Of a stretch of DNA of 64,000 nt, positions 35,476 to 43,781 are shown piece by piece (the first letter of the stretch is position 1; every line of letters starts with the position of its first letter). The notes beneath the pieces were generated by a model. The model made no database searches and was not told the DNA's origin. It saw only the letters and a program-made list of their open reading frames with translations. Position numbers and translations under genes: made by a program. The stretch spans positions 7,812,001 to 7,876,000 of the forward strand of contig NZ_CP075896.1 in NCBI RefSeq assembly GCF_018604545.1, written 5' to 3'. The stretch comes from Streptomyces koelreuteriae. GTDB lineage: Bacteria > Actinomycetota > Actinomycetes > Streptomycetales > Streptomycetaceae.

Positions 35476-36519
35476 GTGACCGTCGTCTGGATCAACGGCG
35501 CGTTCGGTGCGGGGAAGACCACCACCGCACAGGAACTGATCGAACTGATCCCGAACAGCACGCTCTTCGACCCCGAGGTCATCGGCGGAGCGCTCCGGTA
35601 TCTGCTCCCGCCCAAGCGCCTCGCCGAGGTCGGCGACTTCCAGGACCTGCCGATCTGGCGGCGGCTCGTGATCGACACGGCGGCCGCGATGCTCGCCGAG
35701 CTCGGCGGGACCCTGGTGGTCCCGATGACGCTGCTGCGGCAGGAGTACCGCGACGAGATCTTCGGCGGCCTGGCCGCGCGCAGGATTCCGGTCAGCCACA
35801 TCCTGCTCGCTCCGGCCGAAACGATACTGCGGGAGCGCATCGCGGGCCGCGAGGTGCCACGGGACCTCCCCGACGGGGAGATACGAATACGCCAGTGGTC
35901 CGCCGACCACATCGAGCCGTACCGGGCCGCGCTCGCCTCCTGGCTCACCGCGGACGCGCACCCGGTCGACACCAGTGACCTCACCCCGTACGAGACCGCC
36001 GTCCGCATCGCCGAGGCCGTGCGGAGCGGCTCCGTGCCGGCCTGCGACATCGTGCAGACGCCCGAGCCCACCGCCGAGACGCTCGCCGCCGGTGTGCTCC
36101 TCTTCGACGAGCAGGACCGTGTGCTGCTCGTCGACCCCACCTACAAGGCCGGCTGGGAGTTCCCCGGCGGAGTGGTCGAGCCGGGTGAGGCGCCCGCACG
36201 GGCCGGTGTGCGGGAGGTCGCCGAGGAGACCGGCATCCACCTCGACGAGGTGCCGAGCCTGCTCGTCGTCGACTGGGAGCGCCCCGCGCCCCCCGGCTTC
36301 GGCGGCCTGCGCCTCCTCTTCGACGGCGGCCTCCTCGACTCCGCGGCGGCCGGCCGGGTGCTGCTGCCCGGGCCGGAGCTGCGCGGCTGGCGGTTCGTCA
36401 CCGAGGAGGAGGCCGCCGACCTGCTGCCACCGGTGCGCTACGAGCGGCTGCGCTGGGCCCTGAGGGCGCGCGAACGCGGAGCGGCGCACTACCTGGAGGC
36501 CGGGGTGCCGGTCGGCTGA
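35476..36519 (+). CDS. P-loop kinase-like / NUDIX hydrolase fusion
   Basis: A 347-residue two-domain protein. Residues 1-180 form a P-loop NTPase with Walker A NGAFGAGKTTT (7-17), similar to small-molecule or nucleotide kinases (AAA_33-like). Residues 195-335 are a NUDIX domain with the full box GGVVEPGEAPARAGVREVAE plus ETGI (about 230-253). The second domain should hydrolyse a nucleoside diphosphate linked to X. The joining of a kinase-like and a pyrophosphatase domain suggests nucleotide or cofactor salvage or repair; the substrate is unknown. GAGGGG precedes GTG 35476. Confidence 0.88.
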   Translation: MTVVWINGAFGAGKTTTAQELIELIPNSTLFDPEVIGGALRYLLPPKRLAEVGDFQDLPIWRRLVIDTAAAMLAELGGTLVVPMTLLRQEYRDEIFGGLAARRIPVSHILLAPAETILRERIAGREVPRDLPDGEIRIRQWSADHIEPYRAALASWLTADAHPVDTSDLTPYETAVRIAEAVRSGSVPACDIVQTPEPTAETLAAGVLLFDEQDRVLLVDPTYKAGWEFPGGVVEPGEAPARAGVREVAEETGIHLDEVPSLLVVDWERPAPPGFGGLRLLFDGGLLDSAAAGRVLLPGPELRGWRFVTEEEAADLLPPVRYERLRWALRARERGAAHYLEAGVPVG

Positions 36520-36824
36520 GCCGGGGTCTGCGTGGGCGCCCTTTACCCGGCGCGGGGGATTCCGAGGGAAAAGCGAGAGGAAACGCACCCGGCGACAATG
36601 TCAATCACCGCCCAAGGAATCTCCCTCATTCCCTCACGTGGCGGGTAATCACATTCCCCGCTCTCGTCAACACTTTTCCATGACCGCAAACAATCCCTTT
36701 TCTGACCCCTGTGCGGCTTGACCGGCCTCGCACGGCATTGCGAAAGTCCGCAATGTCTCACGGCGGCGTTCACGACCGCCACTCAATTTCCTTGCCTCAG
36801 GGGCAGATCCAGGATGTCCGTACG
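36520..36824. other. 305-bp regulatory region before the peptide ABC operon
   Basis: No convincing gene. The region is richer in A+T than its neighbours, especially 36590-36700. A perfect 20-bp inverted repeat, CATTGCG-AAAGTC-CGCAATG, lies at 36736-36755, about 70 nt before the first operon start, and is a good operator candidate. TTGACC at 36718-36723 could be a -35, but no good -10 follows at standard spacing. Confidence 0.55.
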
Positions 36825-37856
36825 ATGACCACGCAACACCAGCCGGTCGACACCGGCGGCGGCACCGCGCTGCTGACCGAGCCGTCGACGCAGGACAGCA
36901 GACCCGGCGGCCCCGTCGTCGCCGGACGTTCACCGGCCCGGATGGCCTGGCGGCGGATCAGGCGGGACAAGGTCACCACGGCCGCCCTGGTGGCCACCGT
37001 CCTGTTCATCGTGATCGCCCTGCTCGCGCCCGTCCTCACGGCGCTGACCGGCTGGGGGCCGATCACCCCCGACAACAAGGCGATCAACCCGGACACGGGC
37101 AATTTCCCCTACGGATCGCTGGGCGGCATCAGCGCCCGGCATCTGCTCGGCGTCGAACCGGGCACGGGCTACGACCTGTTCGCCCGCATCGTCTACGGCC
37201 TGCGCACCTCGCTGTACGTGGGCCTCGCCTCGGCGGTGCTGTCCACCGTGGTCGGTGTCGTCGCGGGGCTCGCGGCCGGCTACTTCGGCGGCTGGGTCGA
37301 CTCGCTGCTGTCCCGGGTCATGGACGTGATGCTGGCGTTCCCGCAGCTGCTGTTCATCATCGCGCTCACCCCGGTGATCCAGAACGCGCTGCAGACCAAC
37401 ACCCACGGCGGCACCGACGAGAACCTCCGCCTTCTCGTCCTGGTCCTCAACATCGCCGTCTTCGCCTGGGCGTACACCGCCCGTCTGGTGCGCGGACAGG
37501 TACTGTCCCTGCGCGAGCGGGAGTTCGTCGACGCCGCGCGGCTGATGAGCGCCGGCCGGCGGCACATCCTCTTCCGGCAGCTGCTGCCCAACCTGTGGGC
37601 GCCGATCCTGATCTCCTTCGCGCTGGCCGTCCCGCAGAACATCACCACCGAGGCGGCCCTGTCGTACCTGGGCGTCGGCGTCATCCCGCCCAACCCGGAC
37701 TGGGGTGCCCTGCTCTCGGACGCCTCCCAGTTCTTCCTCCAGGACCCGATGTACCTCTTCGTGCCCGGCGTCCTGCTCTTCCTCCTGGTCCTGGCGCTCA
37801 ACCTCCTCGGGGACGGCGTCCGGGACGCCCTGGATCCCCGCGCCCGGCGCGGCTGA
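36825..37856 (+). CDS. Oligopeptide-type ABC transporter permease (DppC-like)
   Basis: A 343-residue permease with a 55-residue cytoplasmic N-terminus, one helix, then five more. FARIVYGLRTSLYVGLASAVLS and the EAA-loop region YTARLVRGQVLSLREREFVDAARLMSAG match DppC/OppC. The N-terminal domain GWGPITPDNKAINPDTGNFP then ARHLLGVEPGTGYDLFARIVYG is the typical DppC beginning. It forms one half of the membrane channel with the permease downstream. It comes first in the operon. Confidence 0.93.
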   Translation: MTTQHQPVDTGGGTALLTEPSTQDSRPGGPVVAGRSPARMAWRRIRRDKVTTAALVATVLFIVIALLAPVLTALTGWGPITPDNKAINPDTGNFPYGSLGGISARHLLGVEPGTGYDLFARIVYGLRTSLYVGLASAVLSTVVGVVAGLAAGYFGGWVDSLLSRVMDVMLAFPQLLFIIALTPVIQNALQTNTHGGTDENLRLLVLVLNIAVFAWAYTARLVRGQVLSLREREFVDAARLMSAGRRHILFRQLLPNLWAPILISFALAVPQNITTEAALSYLGVGVIPPNPDWGALLSDASQFFLQDPMYLFVPGVLLFLLVLALNLLGDGVRDALDPRARRG

Positions 37857-37886
37857 CCGAGCCACCCCCCCCTCCGAGTGTCGGCC

Positions 37887-37910
37887 CGGCGGCCCCACGA
37901 ACGGCCGCCG
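37887..37910 (+). other. Intercistronic hairpin before the binding-protein gene
   Basis: CGGCGGCC and GGCCGCCG form an 8-bp stem with an 8-nt loop between the first permease gene and the lipoprotein gene. It may protect the downstream message. Confidence 0.5.
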
Positions 37911-37937
37911 CGCCCGTAGCAAGAAGGAGTTTCCTCA

Positions 37938-39614
37938 ATGACGCGCAGCACGCGCAGATCGCGCACGGTCGCTCTCACGGCAACCGCCGTGGTGATCGCC
38001 CTGGGAGCCACCGCATGCGGAGGGTCCTCCGGCGCCGGCGGCAGCGGCGCCCCCGGCAAGGGCGGCACGCTGACCGTTCTCGACAAGGCGGACTTCGACC
38101 ACCTCGACCCCCAGCGCGTCTACACGACCGAGGGTTCGAGCATGGACGAGGAGATCGTCCGGACCCTCACCGGCTGGGACGAGACGGGCTCGACGCCGAA
38201 ACTGGTCGGCGACCTGGCCACCGACACCGGAACGCCCAGCAAGGGCGCCACCGTCTGGACCTTCCATCTGCGGCACGGCGTCAAGTACCAGGACGGCGCC
38301 GAGGTCACCGCACCGGACATCAAGTACGGCGTCGAGCGGTTCTTCTCCTCCGACATCAACGGCGGACCGCCCTACGCGGGCCAGTGGCTCGTCGGTGGCT
38401 CCGACTACAAGGGCCCGTACCAGGGCAAGGAGCTCGACTCCATCGGGACGCCGGACAAGTACACCATCGTCTTCCATCTGAACCAGCCGGTGGCCGACTT
38501 CAACGAGACCACCGCGATGCCCGGCTGGGCGGCCGTGCCCAAGGCCCATGACACCGGCTCGACCTACGACACCCATGTGTGGTCCGACGGCCCGTACATG
38601 ATCAAGTCGTACACCAAGAACAAGGAACTCGTCCTCACCCGGAACAAGAACTGGTCCCAGGCGACCGACCCGATCCGGCAGCAGAACGTCGACGAGATGG
38701 ACGTCAGATTCGGCCAGGACGAGTCGGCCATCGACCAGCAGATCAAGGCCGACGCCGGCACCGCCCAGACGTCGATCCAGCAGTGGCCGATCGCCGGCTC
38801 CGACCTTGCGTCGCTCGCCAACGACCCTTCCTTGAAGAGCCGTTACTACAAGATCCCCGCGCCCGGCATCAACTACCTGGCGATCAACACCACCCGCGTC
38901 AAGGACCTCAAGGTCCGCCAGGCGATCGAGTACGCCATCGACAAGACCACGGTCCGCGGCGCCTTCGGCGGCTCCGCGTACGGCGACTACGCCACCTCCA
39001 TGCTCAGCCCCGGCATCGGCGGCTACCAGAAGTTCAACCTGTACAGCGCCAACCCGGCCGGCAACCTCGCCAAGGCCAAGGCCCTGATGAAGCAGGCCGG
39101 CAACCCCAAGCCGGCCATGTCGATCGCCGTGGAGAACACCCCCACCCAGGAGCACTTCGCCGACGCCGTGAAGACCGCGCTGGAGCGCATCGGCATCCAC
39201 GTCAACATCAGCCCGATCGACGCGGCGAACTACTTCAGCACCGTCGACAACACGAAGAACCAGTACGACCTGACCTGGGGCGACTGGATCGCCGACTGGC
39301 CGAACGCCTCCACGGTGCTGCCCACCCTCTTCGACGGCCGGCTCATCAAGAAGAACCCGCAGGCCAACCAGGACCTGTCCTACCTGAACGACCCGAAGGT
39401 CAACGCGCTGATCGACAAGGCCGCCACGATGACCGACGTCAAGCAGCGCAACGCCGCCTACGGCCGGATGGACCAGCAGATCCTGAAGGACGCCGCCGTG
39501 GTCCCGCTGACGTACATGAACTTCAGCGACATGTCCGGCTCCAAGGTCGGCGGTGTCATCCCCGACACGATCCTGGCCGAGCCGAGCCTGGTCCACGTCT
39601 ACGTCAAGCACTGA
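37938..39614 (+). CDS. ABC transporter substrate-binding lipoprotein (family 5, peptide type)
   Basis: A 558-residue extracellular lipoprotein. The signal ends in ALGATACGGSS, with the lipid-modified Cys after ATA. The SBP_bac_5 domain includes GGTLTVLDKADFDHLDPQRV, KGATVWTFHLRHGVKYQDGAEVTAPDIKYGVER and NKNWSQATDPIRQQNVDEM, family marks for binding oligopeptides or similar molecules. AAGGAG precedes ATG 37938. It is flanked by hairpins in the operon, consistent with higher expression than the permeases. Confidence 0.94.
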   Translation: MTRSTRRSRTVALTATAVVIALGATACGGSSGAGGSGAPGKGGTLTVLDKADFDHLDPQRVYTTEGSSMDEEIVRTLTGWDETGSTPKLVGDLATDTGTPSKGATVWTFHLRHGVKYQDGAEVTAPDIKYGVERFFSSDINGGPPYAGQWLVGGSDYKGPYQGKELDSIGTPDKYTIVFHLNQPVADFNETTAMPGWAAVPKAHDTGSTYDTHVWSDGPYMIKSYTKNKELVLTRNKNWSQATDPIRQQNVDEMDVRFGQDESAIDQQIKADAGTAQTSIQQWPIAGSDLASLANDPSLKSRYYKIPAPGINYLAINTTRVKDLKVRQAIEYAIDKTTVRGAFGGSAYGDYATSMLSPGIGGYQKFNLYSANPAGNLAKAKALMKQAGNPKPAMSIAVENTPTQEHFADAVKTALERIGIHVNISPIDAANYFSTVDNTKNQYDLTWGDWIADWPNASTVLPTLFDGRLIKKNPQANQDLSYLNDPKVNALIDKAATMTDVKQRNAAYGRMDQQILKDAAVVPLTYMNFSDMSGSKVGGVIPDTILAEPSLVHVYVKH

Positions 39615-39630
39615 CGCCTCTTATCTGAAC

Positions 39631-39658
39631 CCCGCCGGCGGTTCCGGCCGCCGGCGGG
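39631..39658 (+). other. Strong intercistronic hairpin after the binding-protein gene
   Basis: A perfect 11-bp stem, CCCGCCGGCGG / CCGCCGGCGGG, with loop TTCCGG, 16 bp after the stop. In peptide ABC operons such hairpins commonly reduce read-through or stabilise the upstream message. Confidence 0.7.
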
Positions 39659-39688
39659 CAGCCCACTCACGTCAGGTCCCGGCACCCC

Positions 39689-40681
39689 ATGTTTCGTTAC
39701 CTCATCAGACGCCTGCTGGCAGCGGCCGTGATCATGCTGGTGATCACCACGATCACCTTCTTCATCTTCTTCGCGCTGCCGTCCGACCCCGCGCTCCTGG
39801 CTTGCGGAAAGACCTGCTCCCCCTCCCGCCTCGCCGAGATCAAGCACTCGCTGGGCCTGGACCAGGGCTATCTGACGCAGTACTGGGAGTTCCTCAAGGG
39901 GCTGGTCGCCGGCCGTGACTTCGGCGACCAGAGCGTCCGCATCCACTGCGGGGCTCCCTGCCTCGGCGTCTCCTTCCAGACCGACACCCCCGTCCTGACG
40001 ACGCTGCTCCAGGACTTCCCGGCGGACCTCTCCCTCGGTCTCGGCGCCGCGGTGGCGTTCCTGGTCCTGGGGGTCGGCCTCGGCACCGTCGCCGCGGTCC
40101 GCAGGGGCCGGGCCGCCGACAAGGCGGCGGTCGGACTGGCCCTGTTCGGTGTGTCGGTGCAGATCTACTTCATCGGCCTGCTCCTGCTGTATCTCTTCGT
40201 CGACAAGTTCCAGATCCTGCCGACCTCCGGCTACACGCCGATCACCGAGGACCCGGCCGGCTGGTTCCAGGGGCTGCTCCTGCCGTGGACCACCCTCGTC
40301 ATCGTCTACCTCGCGATGTACACCCGGCTCACCCGCTCCTCCATGCTGGAGGTCTTCGCCGAGGACTACATGCGCACCGCCCGCGCCAAGGGCCTGCCGG
40401 CCGGCACCGTCGTCCTCAAGCACGGGCTGCGGGCCGCCGTCACCCCGATCATCACCATCTTCGGCATGGACGTCGGCTCCCTGATCGGCGGCTCCGCGGT
40501 CATCACCGAGTCGGTGTTCGGCATCAACGGCATCGGCAAGCTCGCCGTCGACTCCGTCCAGAACTCCGACCTGCCGGTCATCCTCGGCACCACGCTCTTC
40601 GCCGCGACGTTCGTCGTCCTCGCCAACGTCGTCGTCGACCTGGTGTACGGCCTCGTCGACCCGCGCGTACGCCTCGCCTGA
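39689..40681 (+). CDS. Oligopeptide-type ABC transporter permease (DppB-like)
   Basis: A 330-residue permease beginning MFRYLIRRLLAAAVIMLVI, the DppB/OppB signature start. The extracytoplasmic loop has a Cys pair (ACGKTCS) and HCGAPC, less usual. The EAA loop region is YTRLTRSSMLEVFAEDYMRTARAKGLP, and GGSAVITESVFGINGIGKL is the conserved C-terminal stretch. It pairs with the DppC-like permease. Confidence 0.93.
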   Translation: MFRYLIRRLLAAAVIMLVITTITFFIFFALPSDPALLACGKTCSPSRLAEIKHSLGLDQGYLTQYWEFLKGLVAGRDFGDQSVRIHCGAPCLGVSFQTDTPVLTTLLQDFPADLSLGLGAAVAFLVLGVGLGTVAAVRRGRAADKAAVGLALFGVSVQIYFIGLLLLYLFVDKFQILPTSGYTPITEDPAGWFQGLLLPWTTLVIVYLAMYTRLTRSSMLEVFAEDYMRTARAKGLPAGTVVLKHGLRAAVTPIITIFGMDVGSLIGGSAVITESVFGINGIGKLAVDSVQNSDLPVILGTTLFAATFVVLANVVVDLVYGLVDPRVRLA

Positions 40682-40708
40682 GCCCTTCTTCCGTCCTTAG
40701 GAACACCC

Positions 40709-41800
40709 GTGTCCGTTCAGACCTCACCGCAGCCCGCGGACGTCACGCCCGCACCCGCACCCTTCCTCGACGTGACCGACCTGAGGGTGCACTTCCCGAC
40801 CGAGGACGGCCTCGTCAAGTCCGTCGACGGCGTCTCCTTCAGCCTGGAGAAGGGCAGGACCCTCGGCATCGTCGGCGAGTCCGGCTCCGGCAAGTCGGTG
40901 ACCTCGCTGGCCCTGCTCGGACTGCACAAGGGCACCAGCGCCCGGGTCTCCGGCGAGATCCGGCTGGAGGGCAGGGAACTCGTCTCCCTGCCCGAGGCCG
41001 AGATGCGCGAACTGCGCGGCCGTACGGTCTCCATGATCTTCCAGGACCCGCTGTCCGCGCTGCACCCCTTCTTCACCGTCGGCGCCCAGATCGCCGAGGC
41101 CTACCGCGTGCACCACAAGGTCTCCAAGAAGGAGGCCAGGGAGCGTGCGGTGGAGATGCTGAAGCGGGTCGGGATTCCGCAGCCCGAGCGCCGCGTCAGG
41201 GACTATCCGCACCAGTTCTCCGGCGGCATGCGCCAGCGCGCCATGATCGCCATGTCCCTGGTCTGCGACCCCGCCCTGCTCATCGCCGACGAACCCACCA
41301 CCGCCCTGGACGTCACCGTCCAGGCCCAGATCCTCGACCTGATCCGCGATCTGCAGGAGGAGTTCGGCTCCGCCGTCGTCATCATCACGCACGACCTCGG
41401 CGTGGTCTCCGACGTCGCCGACGACATCCTGGTGATGTACGGCGGCCGCCGCATCGAGTACGGCACCACCCGCGAAGTGCTCAAGTCGCCCCAGCACCCC
41501 TACACCTGGGGCCTGTTGCAGTCGATGCCGCACCTCACCGGCGACGTCGGCGAGCGGCTGAACCCCATCCCCGGCACCCCGCCGAGCCTGATCAACCTGC
41601 CGGACGGCTGCTCCTTCAACCCGCGCTGCGCCTACAAGGGCTGGGAGCCACAGGGGCGCTGCACGGTGGAGCGGCCCGAGCTGCGCCTCGTCTCCGGCAT
41701 GGCGGGACACCTCGCCGCCTGCCATCTCACCGACGAGGCCAAACAGGAGATCCGCGGCGGGGCCGACGGTCACGAGCCGACGAAAGGGAACACGCCGTGA
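40709..41800 (+). CDS. Oligopeptide ABC transporter ATPase (DppD-like)
   Basis: A 363-residue ATPase: Walker A GESGSGKSVT, Q-loop MIFQDPLSALHPFF, signature FSGGMRQRAMIA, Walker B LLIADEPTTALD, His switch ITHDLG. The C-terminal oligopeptide/dipeptide domain (TPPSLINLPDGCSFNPRCAYK) has Cys residues typical of an iron-sulfur cluster or structural site. GTG 40709 has AGGA upstream. Its stop overlaps the GTG of the partner ATPase. Confidence 0.94.
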   Translation: MSVQTSPQPADVTPAPAPFLDVTDLRVHFPTEDGLVKSVDGVSFSLEKGRTLGIVGESGSGKSVTSLALLGLHKGTSARVSGEIRLEGRELVSLPEAEMRELRGRTVSMIFQDPLSALHPFFTVGAQIAEAYRVHHKVSKKEARERAVEMLKRVGIPQPERRVRDYPHQFSGGMRQRAMIAMSLVCDPALLIADEPTTALDVTVQAQILDLIRDLQEEFGSAVVIITHDLGVVSDVADDILVMYGGRRIEYGTTREVLKSPQHPYTWGLLQSMPHLTGDVGERLNPIPGTPPSLINLPDGCSFNPRCAYKGWEPQGRCTVERPELRLVSGMAGHLAACHLTDEAKQEIRGGADGHEPTKGNTP

Positions 41801-42900
41801 GCACCACGCAGCCCCTCACCGGGCCGACCACCGACCGCCCCGCCGGTGAGAACCTCCTCGAAGTGCGCGGTCTGCGGAAGCACTTCCCGCTCCGGCAGGG
41901 CATCATCTTCCAGCGGCAGATCGGGGCCGTCCGAGCCGTCGACGGCATCGACTTCGCGGTCGGGCCCGGCGAGTCGCTGGGTCTGGTCGGCGAGTCCGGC
42001 TGCGGCAAGTCGACCACGGGCCGGCTGATCACCCGACTGCTCGAACCCACCGGCGGAACCGTCCTGTTCGACGGCGAGGACATCACCCACCGGCCCGCCG
42101 CACGGATGCGGGAAGCCCGCCGCAACCTCCAGATGATCTTCCAGGACCCGTACTCCTCGCTGAACCCCCGGCACACCGTCGGCACCATCATCGAGACACC
42201 GATGCGGCTCAACGGCATCAACCCGCCCCAGGGCCACAGGAAGCGCGTCCAGGAACTCCTGGAGACCGTGGGCCTCAACCCCGAGCACTACAACCGCTAC
42301 CCCAACGAGTTCTCCGGAGGCCAGCGCCAGCGCATCGGTATCGCCCGCGCACTCGCCCTGCGCCCGAAGCTGATCGTCGCCGACGAACCCGTCTCCGCGC
42401 TGGACGTCTCCATCCAGGCGCAGGTCGTCAACCTGCTCCAGGACCTCCAGCGGGAGTTCGGGATCGCCTTCGTCTTCATCGCCCACGACCTAGCCGTCGT
42501 ACGGCACTTCTCCGAACGGGTCGCCGTGATGTACCTCGGCAAGATCGTCGAGGTCGCCGACCGCGAGTCCCTCTACACCCGCCCGCGGCACCCCTACACG
42601 CACGCGCTGATGTCCGCCGTACCCGAGGCCGACCCGGACGCGACCGAGCGGCGCGAACGCATCCGGCTGGCCGGCGACGTGCCCTCACCGATCGACCCGC
42701 CCTCCGGCTGCCGCTTCCGCACCCGCTGCTGGAAGGCCCAGGACAGATGCGCCACCGAGGAGCCACCGCTGGTGCGCGTCGAGGGCAGCCCCTCGGGCCA
42801 TCTGACCGCCTGCCACTTCCCCGAGGAGCCGACCGTCACGGCGCGAGCGCGGGACATCGTCCTCGATCCGGCGCTCACGGGGCTGAAGGAGAGCCCCTGA
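41797..42900 (+). CDS. Oligopeptide ABC transporter ATPase (DppF-like)
   Basis: A 367-residue ATPase: Walker A GESGCGKSTTG, Q-loop MIFQDPYSSLNPRHT, signature FSGGQRQRIGIARAL, Walker B LIVADEPVSALD, FIAHDLAVVRHFSERVAVMYLG. The C-terminal Cys-rich part PSGCRFRTRCWKAQDRC is the DppF-type tail. It overlaps the DppD-like gene by 4 bp and ends the five-gene operon. Confidence 0.94.
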   Translation: MSTTQPLTGPTTDRPAGENLLEVRGLRKHFPLRQGIIFQRQIGAVRAVDGIDFAVGPGESLGLVGESGCGKSTTGRLITRLLEPTGGTVLFDGEDITHRPAARMREARRNLQMIFQDPYSSLNPRHTVGTIIETPMRLNGINPPQGHRKRVQELLETVGLNPEHYNRYPNEFSGGQRQRIGIARALALRPKLIVADEPVSALDVSIQAQVVNLLQDLQREFGIAFVFIAHDLAVVRHFSERVAVMYLGKIVEVADRESLYTRPRHPYTHALMSAVPEADPDATERRERIRLAGDVPSPIDPPSGCRFRTRCWKAQDRCATEEPPLVRVEGSPSGHLTACHFPEEPTVTARARDIVLDPALTGLKESP

Positions 42901-42936
42901 CCGAGCGGCCCGGGCAGGCGGTGGACGGCATCCGCG

Positions 42937-43314
42937 TCAGGGGCTGCACTCGCCCTTGCGGACCGAGCTGACCCTGTTGTCCCAGTCGGACTGGAACGGG
43001 CCCTTGGCCCCCGGGTAGATGCGCAGATACTCGGTGCCGCCGTAGCCGCGCTCGTCGTAGACGCACCAGACCGAGTCAGGGACCTTGTGGATGAGGGACG
43101 ACGCCCGGTTGTCCATGCTCTGCCGCGCGAGGTCGGGCGAGCCGCTGCGGAAGCTGGCCATGAGGCCGGTGCCGTCGGGGCCGTCGAAGAGGCAGAAGTG
43201 GTTCGCCGGGCAGCGGTCGTACCCGCTGGGCGCGGACGTGGCCGGCGGGGCGGCGAACAGCGCGGCGGAGGCCAGGGCGGTGGACAGGAGGATGAGGCTG
43301 CGGCTGGTCGGCAT
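42937..43314 (-). CDS. Secreted I36-type peptidase inhibitor-like protein
   Basis: A 125-residue exported protein with a signal peptide ending PPATSA. The mature chain has four Cys and the crystallin-like I36 pattern: CPANHFCLFDGPDGTGLMASF, SMDNRASSLIHKVPDSVWCVYDERGYGGTEYLRIYPG and SDWDNRVSSVRKGEC. The prototype SMPI of Streptomyces inhibits metalloproteases, but many relatives are not proven inhibitors. GAAGGA precedes ATG 43314. It lies last in a minus-strand series that starts with a sensor kinase, 50 bp after the next secreted-protein gene. Confidence 0.85.
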   Translation of the reverse strand: MPTSRSLILLSTALASAALFAAPPATSAPSGYDRCPANHFCLFDGPDGTGLMASFRSGSPDLARQSMDNRASSLIHKVPDSVWCVYDERGYGGTEYLRIYPGAKGPFQSDWDNRVSSVRKGECSP

Positions 43315-43364
43315 GAGGTTGTTCCTTCTCTCGGGAGGGTGGGACACGGGGGTGGTGCGGGCCG

Positions 43365-43733
43365 TCATCGGCACAGCTGATGCGAGACGCGTTCGCTGGT
43401 GAACTGCACGAACACCGTGACGCAGTCGGCGGGGACGGCCGCCCGCTGCCAGCGGAACGCCATGGTCTGGCCCTTGCGCAGCAGCTGGGTGTGGGAGCGG
43501 CGCTCGCCGTCGGTGTCGACGAAGCCGATGGACACGCTGGCCGCGGTGTTTCCGGTGCGCTGGTAGGCCACGTCGCCGAACTCCTCGCCGGTCTCGGCCC
43601 ACAGCACGCCGTTGGGCATGTCCCAGCGGCCGGAGACCTGCGGGGCGGCGACCGCGCTCTGCGCGGTCAGCACGAGCGTCGCCGCTGTCGCCAGAGCGGC
43701 CGTCGCCGACCGCAGGCGGGTACGGATGGTCAT
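43365..43733 (-). CDS. Small secreted protein, unknown
   Basis: A 122-residue exported protein: RTRLRSATAALATAATLVLT with cleavage near AVAAP. The mature part (SGRWDMPNGVLWAETGEEFGDVAYQRTG through DTDGERRSHTQLLRKGQTMAFRW) is predicted beta-rich and has two Cys (DCVTV, HQLC) near the C-terminus that could form a disulfide. Family not recognised. It lies 48 bp after the sensor kinase gene and 50 bp before the I36 gene, so it is probably in one transcript with both. Confidence 0.7.
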   Translation of the reverse strand: MTIRTRLRSATAALATAATLVLTAQSAVAAPQVSGRWDMPNGVLWAETGEEFGDVAYQRTGNTAASVSIGFVDTDGERRSHTQLLRKGQTMAFRWQRAAVPADCVTVFVQFTSERVSHQLCR

Positions 43734-43781
43734 GGGAGGCTTCCTCTTCCACGAGGCGCGCCGGCCGTTCCGGCGCCGTGA

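Noticed and set aside
37935..39611. A 558-residue minus-strand frame mirroring the binding-protein gene
   Set aside because: It is the codon-by-codon antisense of the SBP_bac_5 gene and has no signal peptide or recognisable motif.
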